Positions 1-12,330 of a stretch of 64,000 bases of DNA are shown here, one piece after another; position 1 is the stretch's first letter; the number at the start of each line of letters is the position of its first letter. The position numbers were made by a program, and so were the translations under genes. The stretch is from Aptenodytes patagonicus (taxonomy: Eukaryota > Chordata > Aves > Sphenisciformes > Spheniscidae). The notes below the pieces were generated by a model. That model was not told where the DNA came from. It made no database searches and saw nothing but the letters and a program-made list of their open reading frames with translations. Location of the stretch: the NCBI RefSeq assembly GCF_965638725.1, contig NC_134963.1, positions 627,501-691,500 on the forward strand, given 5' to 3'.

Positions 1-3000
1 GGAGCAGTGAAAACACCAAAATCCTCCTGGATGCTTGAGCCTTGGATTATTTTACCTTTCAAAACAACAAAGGGCTCTGACCAGAAATCTGAAGGGTTCT
101 TGCATTTTCAGAGCTCATGGAAGGTGGTGGGTGATCCCAAGCAGAGAGAAGGGGAAAAGGGGCATGACAACATCAAACAGAGCCTTGCTCAGCTCCAGCC
201 TGGGGAGGAAGGGTGCGGTGAGAACAAACAGCTGAGCTCTCCGTGCCAAAATGAGCACTCCTCCTTTCCCAACCCATTCACAGCCACACGGCCACGTCCC
301 CTCCCTTGTGCTGACCCTAGCACTCATCTGAGGAGCGTCAGGACTGATGCAAGGCAGGAGCACGGCTCCAGGAAAGGAGAGGGCCTGGGCGGGAGAGCGA
401 TCGCACTGGAAGAGACCTGCCCTGAGCGGTGGCACCCAAAGGAGCAGGCCAGCCGGGACACAAAGGCTTCCATCCAGCAAATGACACCTCACCTTAAGCA
501 GGAAGCTCATTTCCCTCCACAGCCAGTGAGGAAAAATAGGCTCTTAACTACATGGGAACATCCCCTCCACCTCTTTTTCTGATTCCACTGTTTCCTAGCA
601 TAACACACTTAAACAACAAGCTTTGAAATCCAGAGATGCCATCCCATGGGAAGCGGAAGACGACTTTGGTCTCAGCACAGACCCCAGTACTGCTGTGCTC
701 TGACCAGGAAGACCCTGCACTGGTGGGGGGGCATCCTATAGCAGTGAGACCTGGAGCAGGACCAAATGGGGAAACGCTGTGGCATTCGCATTTTCATGTG
801 GGTTTTAGGGGTATTGTCTGTAACTCGGGGAAATTCCTGATGATCTTTTTGAGCCCTTCTCAAAAAAAAGAGAAATTAACTGGGCACTGTTCTCCTCAAA
901 GGGATCGCTGGAAAATGGCCTTTGGACATGGTCTGGAGGCATCAGCTGCACAAACACCCCACCAGCGCCACCTTTGCAGCAAAGCTCCCAAGGCAGAGCC
1001 CTGATGAGAGAGAGATGCTGACTGCATGCCAAATCCAAACCCTCTGGAACTACACAGAAAAGAGGACCAAGGGGCAAACCTATATCTGGGTCCAGCTGCA
1101 AAAGCCCATGCTTTTGTTAAGTCTGAACAAAAACCTTTGATCCAAACATCCCCACTTTTTAGGGATTCCAAACTCAAGTGAGAACACATCAGTTTCGCCC
1201 TAGGTTGAAACACAGCCTCACACCTTTGATTTCTGAGGTCAGATAATTTTTCTTGGGGTGGGGCACGTGGACAGCAACAGATACCTCATGTCTGGTTCAG
1301 ACAGACCAACCAAAAGGCTTAAGTGGACACACACACTACCAACAGCATGTGATAGGATTTAGTGCAAGGAAATCAAACTCTCTGCCCCACCTCCTGAGCT
1401 TATCCTTTAAAGACCAGTCCTGTGCTCACAGCTGGAGTTTATGTGAGTCCTGCCTTATTAATTAAGTGTAGCCAGTGCCTTTTTCCCCTGAATTCCAACA
1501 GAAGCAATTAGAAAGCAGATACTTCACACATAACAGCTGGTTCATTTAACGCCCTCCCCGTGCTGTTTGCTCCCCTCCCCCAGCCAACTCATGTCCCCCT
1601 TTTCCATTCTTTCATGTAATGGAGAAGGAGAGTAAAATCAAGGTGGCAAAACCAGGGACAGCAGATAACCATATTCTTATTAAAAATCATCTAGTGTAAT
1701 GTTGAAAGCAGAGGAGTGTTGTTGAGAGCGTGCTTCTGAGCAGGGAATCGTAACATCCACCTAACAGATGGGGAAAAAAAGCCTTGGCTGTCTACTGTGT
1801 CCTCCTTAAAAGGGGATCTGTATCAAAGTAGCAGCATATTTTCTTCACCGCAGGCTGTTGATGTCATTATAGCAAGTCTCGTTTTTATTTAATGCCAGAG
1901 TTAAGAGTCACATAAAATTGGCACAGGTGAAGGCACCAGGCCCATTAAGTTGTGCAACGTGACTCTCTGGGAATTTTTTGAATGTTTGTGCATCTCCAAT
2001 TTATTTATGCTTGGGCAAGCCAGCCCCAGAGCCTCTCCTCCCTGTTTCCCAGTATGAATACAGCCGCAATCCTGCCATTAGACCTGTAAAAAACCCACTC
2101 AATCCACTAGATTTCCCCCACTCCCAGGGAAGATCCAGTTACAGGAAGGGCAGTCCTGCCCCGCTCTGTGTTACATGCATGACTGGGAGATGCTATGGAC
2201 ATAAAATTAAACCCATCGCCAAACACACCCACCGTAACACTGAAAGTGAAATCTGTCCTTGCCAAACAATGTTAAGTGCGTGTTCTGCTCCCAAACAGGA
2301 ACTCTAGAGGCCAGCTCTTCATTTAAGGCAGGTAAAGCTTTTCAGAGGGAAACCAAGTTAAGAGGAATGGAGATTAATTTGCCTCTGCAAAACACCTCTG
2401 AAGCAGAGAAGTAATTCCAGTGTATTTGAGGCAAAGGGGTGCTCAAGAGTCATAACATTTCTTTTCCTAGCATGGCTGGCATTTTTTTAACATAGAATTT
2501 ATAGGTAAAATAGAGATCTGGTCCCACGCAGGGCATCTGCTTATGGTATCGATAGGAATAGTAACAAAAGAGTAGACAGCCAAAGTACCCCAGTGCTGTA
2601 AGATTTTTCTGCTAGATGATTTCTCACTGATCCTGAAATCAGGCAGCATTGTGAGGGCATTTTCAGTTATAATATGGGGAAGATTTAGGTCCAGCCATAA
2701 ACTTTCCATTTCCTTCCTCAAAGAGCTAGCAGAGAGGCAGCTATTGCAGCTATCCGTCCAGCTGTTTGCCATCTTTATATCAAATTTTGAGGAATCTTAC
2801 AACACTTGGATACTCTACAGCCGCCTGATGAGGCAGCTATCTAATACCTACATTACAGACAGGGAGAACAAGTTAGGAGGGATTAAATGATCTGCCCAGC
2901 TTCCCACAAGACAACGCAGGAGTGGCTAGAAATCAAAACTCCCAACTTCCAATCTTTGCTGCGTTATACTAATCTGCTTATATGCTTTGCTGTAAAAAAA

Positions 3001-3179
3001 AAAATTAAAAATCATCGTTTCAGTAACACGTTTGTTGGTAACTAGTATGGGTACTCCTAATCAAACAGAAAGATCAGCATATTCTAGAAACTGTTACAGC
3101 TGATTAGTCAGCTCTTTTTTTTTTCCCCTGGATCTTTCTAGAAGGAGAAGAATAAAAGGGAAGGGCATCCCTCTATAAC
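1..3179. other. Intergenic, no gene recognised
   Basis: Open frames such as 7-582 (+) lack an ATG start or recognisable protein features. The part 1640-2010 is AT-rich, low in repeats and contains TGATGTCATTATAGCAAG and GTTAAGAGTCACATAAAATT, looking more like conserved regulatory DNA than drift, but this cannot be tested here. A MIR remnant lies at 2810-2985. Confidence 0.6.
2810..2985 (-). mobile_element. MIR-like SINE remnant
   Basis: Reads as a reverse-orientation MIR core: ACATTACAGACAGGGAGAAC, GATTAAATGATCTGCCCAGC, TAGAAATCAAAACTCCCAAC. It is diverged but collinear over about 150 bp. Confidence 0.6.
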
Positions 3180-3690
3180 TGCAAAGGCTTCAGCTAATGA
3201 GAGCAGAAATCACATTTCATATTTTGGCAGTTAGTAGTAAACACTATTATTAAAGCTATAATAAGATCAGCTAATGTTGTATGAAATATTAGTGATGTCT
3301 GAGCACAAAGTAGAGCCCCCATCTCTTTAGTTAAAATTACAAAATGATTAACAGCCCAATTAAAAACGTTTTTGTTTTTGACATGATAAATTATACTTTA
3401 TCTACCTATCTGTAGATATAATTGATTATTTTATCCGTTTGCTGTTGGCTGTCATTAAAAAAGACAGATACCATGGCTTTCTGGCCTCTCTCCCGCTGAG
3501 AGAAAGAACAAATCCTGCTATTAACGACAGACAGCATCATTATGAAAAAATTCCATTTGCCACTAGGCAACATAGCCGAGTTCCAGTAATTATTGTATTA
3601 GTCAAGCCGTTGAGAAGTTCCATAAAATTGAGAGAGTTTTTAAGGAGCATTCAACACTATTTGGCAACTTTTGTGATGTAACAATTAAAA
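3180..3690. promoter_or_regulatory. Candidate conserved non-coding element (homeodomain-rich)
   Basis: Dense TAAT/ATTA cores (TAATTGATTATT near 3418, AGTAATTATTGTATTAG near 3586), GATTAACAGCCCAATTAAAA near 3346 and balanced non-repetitive text. The pattern resembles developmental enhancers. Inference from composition only. Confidence 0.35.
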
Positions 3691-5569
3691 CCATGCTCCA
3701 GGCCCCAAAATGTGCAGGAGATTGCCAAAATCAGATAAAACCCTAGAGGGCCCCTGACTTGCAAAGAAAAAAAAAAAAACAAACTGTTTACTTTTAGGAT
3801 CAGACATTCATCAACATTTGGCTTTTGTTTCAGCCAGTGTCAGATAATAACAGCACCACGTTTTCAGTCGGCTTCTAACAAAACCCTGCACAGTTTGATG
3901 TCAGGCCTCTGAGAGTTAGCTGGGGCTGACACCAGCCTCTCCTCAGGAGAGGGAAATCTTATGCGAGCCGATGCTACCAACCTTGCTTGGCAGATCAGAC
4001 ACCTGGGAGCACTCAGCAGTACCTTCTGGAGTGAATCATGTCTGTTCTCCACCAGTGAGCATCAGGAAATCGCTGGGGAGAAGTGCAAGTTATTCCTTCC
4101 TCTCATGTCTAGGAGCTGAACCAGGCAACACCTCAAATTGTCAGGGCTCCAGGGGATAAAGCAGAAGTCTCCTGTCCGTGTACCCCATTAACCTGTCAAG
4201 GAACTGTTAAAAAAATATTTTAAAAAAATCACACTTTAAAACTGCTAAGGGAAATTGCCACTGAACCAACTTATGGCCAAGTTTATCATCTACCTACTTC
4301 TCTACTGAGTAGTGTTAAGGAATAATGATTTACAGTACCAGAAATGAAGGTACAGTACCAGGCTTCTGCAGTGGAAGGTGAAGTTGGTTACAAAACGCAG
4401 ACCTGGTTTAGCCTAACACAGACTATAGGAACCACTTCAAGAGCACATCTGTTTCTAAAACGGATTGATCTCCCTTCCCAGAATAATGTGCCGAAGTCGG
4501 GAAGTCTCCGCATATCAAAGAACTGTGATGGGAACAGTAGTTTCCAGGGCAGTCAAAGGGAGGTGGGATCTGAACACGGGACGAGGAGCCAGGATCCTGC
4601 TGTTGTCACTAGGGAATGGCAGTAGGGCAGGGTTTAGCACTAGCATCCTGCCAGTCTCCACCTGGAACATGCCGTACCAAGTAGGGCAGATAAAGAGATA
4701 CACTGGAGCCTGCCATAATATGGCCTTTCATCACACAGCTCCCGGATTGGAGATGGCTGCCAACTATTGGGGCCTGTTGACCTATTTAATAAAAAAACCA
4801 AACCCACAACCCTTAGCAATCATGGCTTCTATCTGATTTAAATGGCAACAGCGGCACAGCACTGCAGGCCAAGGGCCAGCCACCTGTGGCGCATGGGCAG
4901 CTCTTGAACCATACGTTGCATTGCCAAGGGAACGGCAGGAGCTCAGACTTGTGAGAGACGGTGTGTGAAAGAAAAACTGCTCCTTTCTCCCAGTTCGGAG
5001 ACTTATCTTGCTGCTACGCAAGGCAGGCATGCCTGAGTCCCACTAAGCTCAGGAATCAGCAAATGCTGGAAGCTACTGCCACATTTTCCAGCACATTTAA
5101 CCTCTAGTTTGGGTCTGGCAATTGCTAGGGTGTGGTGAGATGTGTTGCTATAGCAGTATAAACCCCTCAATAACTAACTAGCTGCTTTTTGGGAAATAGC
5201 CTTGCAGTTTTCTTCCCCAGAGCTAAAGCATATATTGTGGTAGTATTAAATTTTCTTGCATTTGGAGCTGTCATCTAAAGTGAAGCATCCTAGGTCAGCT
5301 CACGAACTTAGGTCAGTATCTGTCAGTGTGGAGAATGAATAATTTCAGCTCTTATTCTTGAATTATATGGGAAAATTGTGCCAAATCTTCAACACATTAG
5401 ACTAGTGCCAGATGAAGGCTTAGGAAGTTTTTTTAATATATGTTCTTTATTAGCATTAAAACTTTTATTACTAAAAGAATTATGTTACAACATACATGCA
5501 CAAGATCCATCTAAACTTAAAAAAAAACAACTGAAAAAGCTGCATTCCTAATATTTTTTTGTTAGTCCC
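3691..5569. other. Intergenic, nothing recognised
   Basis: Unique sequence, A-runs, no exon-like conserved peptide in any frame. The short open frames at 4344-4836 (+) overlap each other and look like chance. Confidence 0.6.
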
Positions 5570-5710
5570 TTTGGCTTACAGCTCATCTGAGCCATGAGTG
5601 AAGAAAATGCAAACCCCAGCACACAGCAAAGGGAACTCAGTGACGAAAGAGGGAGAGTGGAGCGGATTGACAGCACGTTGTTTGTGGGTATTGCTGAGAA
5701 CAAGACGAAC
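5570..5710. promoter_or_regulatory. Candidate regulatory element with PBX/MEIS-like site
   Basis: GATTGACAG at 5665-5673 matches a TALE homeodomain (PBX/MEIS) core inside a GC-moderate, repeat-free block. Motif evidence only. Confidence 0.25.
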
Positions 5711-6549
5711 TCATTGGAAAAAATTATGATTTTGTAGTGAAATTGTGGGAACTTTGGATCAAGGGCTACAAAGAAGGCTAAACTCCCTGATTCAGCTAAC
5801 TCCCCTCAGACCACTCCTATAGTTCCCCTGTGGCCTGCAGGAACAAGCCTGCACAATTCAACCAGTTTCCACCCCAACCTGGCTGTTCAGGCTCTAGTTT
5901 GTAGGTGCTTGCATCTCCCCCCAGTTGTGTCAGCTGGCTGGTGTTGCTGTTCAGAAGGATGCCAGATGGCTAGTACTTTAGCCAACCTGATTTCCAGATG
6001 ACTGATTTTTGTAGCTAGCACTTTAATTAAAATAAAAAATATATGTAAAAGACAGAGTTTATCACCTGCTAACACATGCCATGGTTGTCTCTCGGTCAAT
6101 CGGCGTGCAGCAGACAGAGCCGCAGACTTCTCTTCCACACCACCAGTATCCAGAGGAAAAAAGATTAGTCCATCTGTTAAAGCTATCAGGCCCTTTGTGC
6201 TTCACTGTATCAATTCCTATTTATAGGATCCAGTGCCCTCTACTGAGCAGAACCAAAAAAAGCATTAATGTGTCCCGGGCCCCGCAAAGTTACTGTTAAA
6301 GTACAGCAGTATTAGAGCTGAACAGTTGGCAGTCTACCTCCCCCCTCCATGCCCACACACGCACCCATTGCCCCATCTGCCACCAGTGTTTCCAGGTTAT
6401 TGTAAAGCAACACATGGAAAGTATCGAGGACCTTGCAATGGCTACAGAGCTGTCAGAAGAGTAACATGTCACTTTCTGGAAGGGGAAATCCATGTGGACA
6501 TATGGTAGTCGTGAAAGGAGCTGGACTAGCAACCTTGGCAGGCTTGAGT

Positions 6550-6870
6550 CGAACAGAAATGTTGCTGCTTTGCCTTGATCTTTATTTACAATAAACGCCT
6601 CGGCTCCAGCTCAGCGTTTTATCTGGGAACAGCCGCCGGCGTTTCTGCGACCATGTTCCGTCTCATTGGTGCACTGACATATTTACACATGGGCCGGGCC
6701 CGGGCAGCTGTGAATAAGGGGCCATATATCAAGAGAGGAAAAAGGGATGCAAAGATGAATTTTATGAAATATTTTCCATTTTTCTTTGACTTGGTTGTGC
6801 GTTTTGCTACGGCCCATTGGGCACTCACTCAGCACTTGGACACTTTGCTCCATGCAGTCTCGCCTATATT
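6550..6870. promoter_or_regulatory. Candidate conserved element with forkhead and CCAAT-type motifs
   Basis: TTTATTTAC (6591-6599) and ATAAAC (6601-6606) are back-to-back forkhead-like cores. ATTGG (inverted CCAAT) occurs near 6665 and 6817, and ATGCAAAG (octamer-like) near 6748. The block is locally CpG-richer than its surroundings. If the mammalian order holds, TBX1 lies further left and is known to be controlled by forkhead factors, but linking this block to TBX1 is inference. Confidence 0.3.
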
Positions 6871-9800
6871 TCTAATTGTGTCTACATGCCAAGCCTAGCC
6901 CAGTACCTGAGGCAGCCCACAGGGAAACGGAGATTCAAAAAAAGAAAAAGGTGGGTGGGAGGGAAATTTCCTGCCCTTCAATGGCATGTACCATGGGAAA
7001 GAGAATGATGTCTTATAAGTCACCAGTCTTTTCTGATTCCTGCAGGACACAGGCTGTTGCATCTTACATCTGAGTGCCAAAGTGAGAGGAATTATTTCCA
7101 CTACTTTGTGAGAGAAAACAATCAAGTCCCTTTTGCAATTTAAGGAGGTCATATCATCTTTGATTTCATCTGTGGGCAATGGAAAGGGTTAATTCCTTAC
7201 AGTGTTGACTTAATCCTTTCCTTTTTCCCTGTGGCTGACTAATAGGTTAGATGTGTTGACTCTGTTTAAAAAGACAAGCTTTGGCCATAATATTAATGAT
7301 ATTGTGTGTGCAATAACATTAGAAAACAAACACAAAGGCACCTGGGGAGTCTGAAGGCATCTTCTGGCCTTTCTGGGCTGACGGCATAGAGTGGCCCTCC
7401 AACATTTCCATGTGGAAAAACACTATCTAGCACGAGAGAGTTTACTTTGAGTGACCCTCTTGCCTTTCAAACAATGAGAAGTCAGGACCATTGTGAAGCT
7501 GAAAACTTGTTTCATAAGAACAGGCCATCACTCAACCAGCTGAAGAGGGGAAAAAAATAAAAAAGGAACCCAGAGAAACAATTGGAAAGAAAAACTGGAC
7601 ATTTGAATGGAATAACTGCTAGTGTCTTTCCTCTGGCATTGACATCCTAACAAAGGGTGTGAGAGTTTTTTCCTTTATGTTTTTGCAAAGCGAAGATGGG
7701 AAGAGAGCACTTTGTTTATTCATTTGTCTTAGAGCCCCACTAGCATAAAAAAGTCACTGCAAATACTTATCCAAGGATCAGGTTCATCCCACTGGGATGC
7801 AAGTACTGCGTGCTCCCTTGATAGCCTATGTGAGATCCAAACCAGCATGTGGAAGTGCTTATTTCCCTCTATTGTCTATTTAGGAGGTCTAGGGGAGAGA
7901 AGCACAATTCCAGTTACATCACCTTGGTATGGCCCGAAAGCTAGGTAGGCCTAATTGATCACTTGTAGATACTACTTACCACAGATGTGTACAAGGCCTT
8001 GGTACAACAAGTCTCACTTCAAAGACTTGTCAGGCTTTGTGCAGGTGTCCCATGCTAAGTGTGGTAGTACAGGCAAAATAAACTAGATGTCCTACTGCTT
8101 GCCGAACCATAGATTTTTCTGGTACAGCTGTGCTTAAATGGAGCTGAATCAAGGCAACCTCACCTTGGATAAAGTTCCCAGGAAGAGATCTTCTCCACTG
8201 AGTAAAATGTCTGTCAGCACTGTTGAAGAATCTTCTCAGATGGTTCTTTGGAACTCTATTCTCTGGACGGTTTCATTACCTGCACTGGAGCAGCTGAAGT
8301 TGCACTGGAAAGGAGCACTGGAGGTCCTCAAGCATGCCTAGAGCTCAGCAGGAGACTGGCAGGGGAAAAAAGACAGTCACCACTTTAAGCTAAGGCATGG
8401 GGATCATTTAGTGACTCACCCAAGATCACACAGATGGTGCTTACACCAAGAATTAGACCCACCAAGCCATCCACACCTCTGGATTGTTTGTTGAGGATTA
8501 GAGTGCATTTAGGAGTCCATTTTAATATATAAATGTAGGATTTGGAGCTATGACGGAATGGTAAATTAAATACTGAGGAGTTTGTCATATCTCTGTTCAA
8601 AGCAGGCTAACATTTCATGTAAGGAATTACATGCTTCAGACAGTTGCAATCATCTTCTGCACAAATAATTTAAGCTTACTTCATCTGTTGTATTCTGATT
8701 TAAATTTTTATTGGAAATATAAATACCTATGTCGGTCACCAAACCAAATAAAACAAACATATTGAGTAGGGTCTATTACAGACTAATATGGAAACAAATA
8801 ATCTGCAAGTCTGGTTTTATTTATAAGCTTATTTGAGTTTTTACTCTAGGCTTATATTAATCGGGTTTGTGGTTTCCACATCTGTACTGCTGATGCCCCG
8901 TGCAGACAGCATGCCAAGTCGGACCTGGGCATCCTCCAAGCTCTAAATGGAAAACACATGCTTCAACTCTAGCTACCTCAAGACAAGCAGGGCCAGTAAC
9001 CTACCAAGTAACCACAGCGGGTGCAGCAGGCAGAGCAAAACTCTGGGGAGCTTTCTGAGGTGCCTGCTTGCAAGCTTCTTGCTTCTGACTTGCTCCAGGG
9101 GCAGCCAGGCTGCCGCCTGTATTATATTTGCTCTCTCTGATGATCAAGAGATACCAATTCCCTTCACAGCCTCCCTTTTCCTCTAGCTGTAGCTAGAAAT
9201 TCCCAGACTGGACCAGTTAGTTCACAGTGTCAGCTAGTAATACATATTCTAGAGGAAGATGGAAGAACTCCTGCAGATGATGGCAATGCAGTATGAATTC
9301 TTTCCAGAACCCTTGATTATTTTTAATATTTATAAAAAGCATTCTGAATGTTCACAAGAGCCATAAATATATATAAAAAAATGCCCATGCCCTTTGTCAA
9401 GCCAAAATGGATCCAGCTGTTCTGCAGTGTTGGTCTCTGATTGCGGAGAATCCCTGTATTAATGAAAGATGTATAAAGGGAATCCCAAACTAGAAATATG
9501 ATCTCTGCTAAAGACTGTTCAAATCAACTATTACAGAATATTTCAGGGAAGTACATGAATACAAAGCTGATTCTCAATACAGCTGAGATCCAGTCCTGAG
9601 AACCCATCTCCATGAGGACATCTGCACTGCTTACAGACACTTTTCAGAGCAAGCTGCTTGCAGACAAACTTTGCTTTGGGCTGGTACATCTCCAGAGTTT
9701 TGTGGCAGTATAACTGCATTACTGCAAACCCATCCCCTAGGGCCCAACAGAACCTCAGCACAGTATGAGTGCCAGACCTGCTTCTTCCTCGAGCACAGGA

Positions 9801-11839
9801 GGGAGGCCAGTACACAAGCTGTAGCAAAATGACATATATGACAGTAGTGAGAGAAAAGGAAGCAGTATAGCTGGCGTAAACACTAGAAATTTGGCAGAGG
9901 CAGTCGAATTTATTCCCTATGTACCCTCTGATGGTCATCCGGCAGCCTCTGCCACCTGTAGCAATTATCTCTTTCCTGACAATTTTGACAAAACTGACGC
10001 ATAGCAGTGCCATAAAATATGTTTTTTCAAGTTACTATAGCATCGTCTGCGTGGGTTGTTCATACAGCAATGCCATGATTTGTTTTAAGAATTCAGAGCA
10101 GGGAAAGGGGCAATAAGGGGGGGTAAAAAATGAACACAACCTCAGTGCCCCAGCCGTGTCGAAGGGAATCACTCTGTCATCCATCATTCTCCTCCTCAGA
10201 GAACTGCTTTGCCCAACACGGCTGCTCTACTGGCTCCCAGGCAGAGGCAATTGTTATGAAACTGAGATGGCAAAAAAGCAGTGTCTGATAACAGAGGGGC
10301 AGATCTGTCATCAGCACAGAAGGCAATCATTCCTTGTGGCAGTGGCTAGAGAAAAGAAGATGCAATTAACAATTAGCTTTGGTAAGAGAAGACAAAACCC
10401 TTAAAACACAGTTTCTACTGCAGCAAATCAAGCCACAGACTTAGGAATTAATGGTTCAAAGTCTTGGTTCTTGCCTTCCTAGATACACTATAAGATGAAA
10501 GAGAGAGTGAAATTCTCCTGCCATTTCATTCTGGCTAGCTAAGAAATGGGGCTTAGCCATGGAAAAAGGCCAACCTTGCAATAATTACAGGAAATGAGAA
10601 TAGCTTTGCAGCATTTCCAAGCAAATCCAGCACACCTTCAGCTTTGTATTTTAGGCACAAAATTCAGGCTTCTCACCCCAGAAAACAAAATGGAAGCTGT
10701 TCAGTGGGTGTTGCACTATCTTCCCTTCCTATCCTCCCCTCGCAGCTCCCCAGTTTCTGAAGTTAGAACCAAATTCATACAGAGCTCTTGGTGTGTCAAA
10801 CAGGCTTTGCTTTCATAGCAAAGCATGACCTCTGAGTTGTGTCTTCCTTCTCCCAAACTTGGTTAATGGTTTGGAAAAACACGGTCATGCCAGTTACACT
10901 GTACATAAACTGAAGGTTTATCTACATTGCTTTCTTCTAATCAACTCTCTTAAATACTGCTGTGAGTGCAACCCTGGCAACAACTGACCCAAGAAGCTGT
11001 GTCCCCAAGCAGTGAGTCTAAGCTATGCTGTAGGAAAAGGCATGATTCAGAGGACATCACTCCTAGACATAGGTCATACGTGTATTGTCAAGTGCTGCCT
11101 CAGAAGGATGGACTGGATTTTTAGCTTAGAAATTCCAGCTATAATTTAGATCTGTTGGACTTCATTTCCAGCAGAGACTAGATCCATGTAATTCAGATTA
11201 GCGATCCAGATTATGACATCTTCCACAAGCCAGTACTTGAAAAAAAGAAACAAAATTGCTCCCCATTTTTTACTAAACATACAGAAGAAAGTGTTTGTAT
11301 TATTATTTTTTTGTAATTTTTATAGATAAAAGTATATCTAACTACACTATCAGCGTTGCCCAGTTGACAGATGCAGTTTAGGCACAGCTTGGTCTGCATC
11401 AATGACCATAGCTGGAGATTTTCCTAGAGCACCTAACTATTTACAAGCCCCATGAGCATGCTTCTGGTGGGGCCACATCTAGAGATGTGCAAGGAATATC
11501 ATCAACTAACATACGCATAAAAGCACTATTTCTGGTGCAAAGTCAGGTATCTTCCTCTCCTAAGACACCTTGGGTGTGGATTAATTAGGAATTTCAAATG
11601 ACATTAAAGAACTACCTTGTTCTGTGATTTCACAGTCCACAGGTGCAGGAGACCAAATCGAGCACAGCCTACAGGCCTAGCTCAACATGCTGTACAGCAC
11701 TGCCAGCCATTCTCTCCTCCCTCCTTCCCGATCACTTTGGCTTTTTGTGCCCTACAATAATTTCCCCTTCTATTCTCCAGCTCCTTTTTTTCTGTTGTCC
11801 ATAGCACACTACAAATTATTTGTGGTTGCAATGATTAAT
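6871..11839. other. Intergenic, nothing recognised except a MIR remnant
   Basis: AT-rich unique sequence with no exon-like peptide. The long minus frame at 9543-10013 has no family features. A MIR remnant lies at 8385-8495. Confidence 0.6.
8385..8495 (-). mobile_element. MIR-like SINE remnant
   Basis: GTGACTCACCCAAGATCACA followed by CAGATGG and AATTAGACCCACCA matches the reverse MIR core (the -GACTTGCCCAAGGTCACA- block and the following -GATTCGAACCCA- block). Confidence 0.6.
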
Positions 11840-12330
11840 TTCACAACTCACACCTAATTTGACCCTAATAACTTCGGCTGCAAAGTGGCAAAAGGGACAA
11901 TTCCTTGTTGATCCAGACAACTTATCACCCCATGAACACAATAAAAAGGCAGAGCTGGTTATCAACAGGGAGATGCCCATTAGTATTTTTACAGGCAGAA
12001 TGTCGGGAGGTCCCTTATCAAGTGGGGAGAGAGTTGGCATGTACTCCAGGCATGCAGGGGGGAGGCAGACTGCTTTCAGCCTGCAAGGCCACACAATATG
12101 GGAAGTGGTCTCTTGAAAGAGGAGTGGGAAGAATGACAGATGGTTTGTGCCTGTGCGTTTTTTTATAGGACACCGGGTTCCTGCCATGGGAACAGGGTGG
12201 ACAGTAAAGGCAGCGACTAGACGTGAAGAGTGACAAAGCAAGTCAGCCACGGACGGCCCGTGGGAGGCCAGAGGAAATGCACCATTAGTCAAAGTTGGAG
12301 GAAAAATAAAATGCGATGACAACTGGGCCA
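11840..12330. promoter_or_regulatory. Candidate regulatory block with GATA-type motifs
   Basis: Three TTATC (GATAA) cores (11921, about 11957 and about 12014) and a TGACAG core (12134) within non-repetitive text. A 171-residue minus frame spans it but has no recognisable domain. Motif evidence only. Confidence 0.2.

Noticed and set aside
7..582. 191-residue plus-strand open frame
   Set aside because: No ATG at its start, no recognisable domain, overlapping frames on both strands of similar length, and no splice or promoter context.
9543..10013. 156-residue minus-strand open frame
   Set aside because: Low-complexity mix of Cys and hydrophobics without a family signature; looks like chance in stop-poor sequence.
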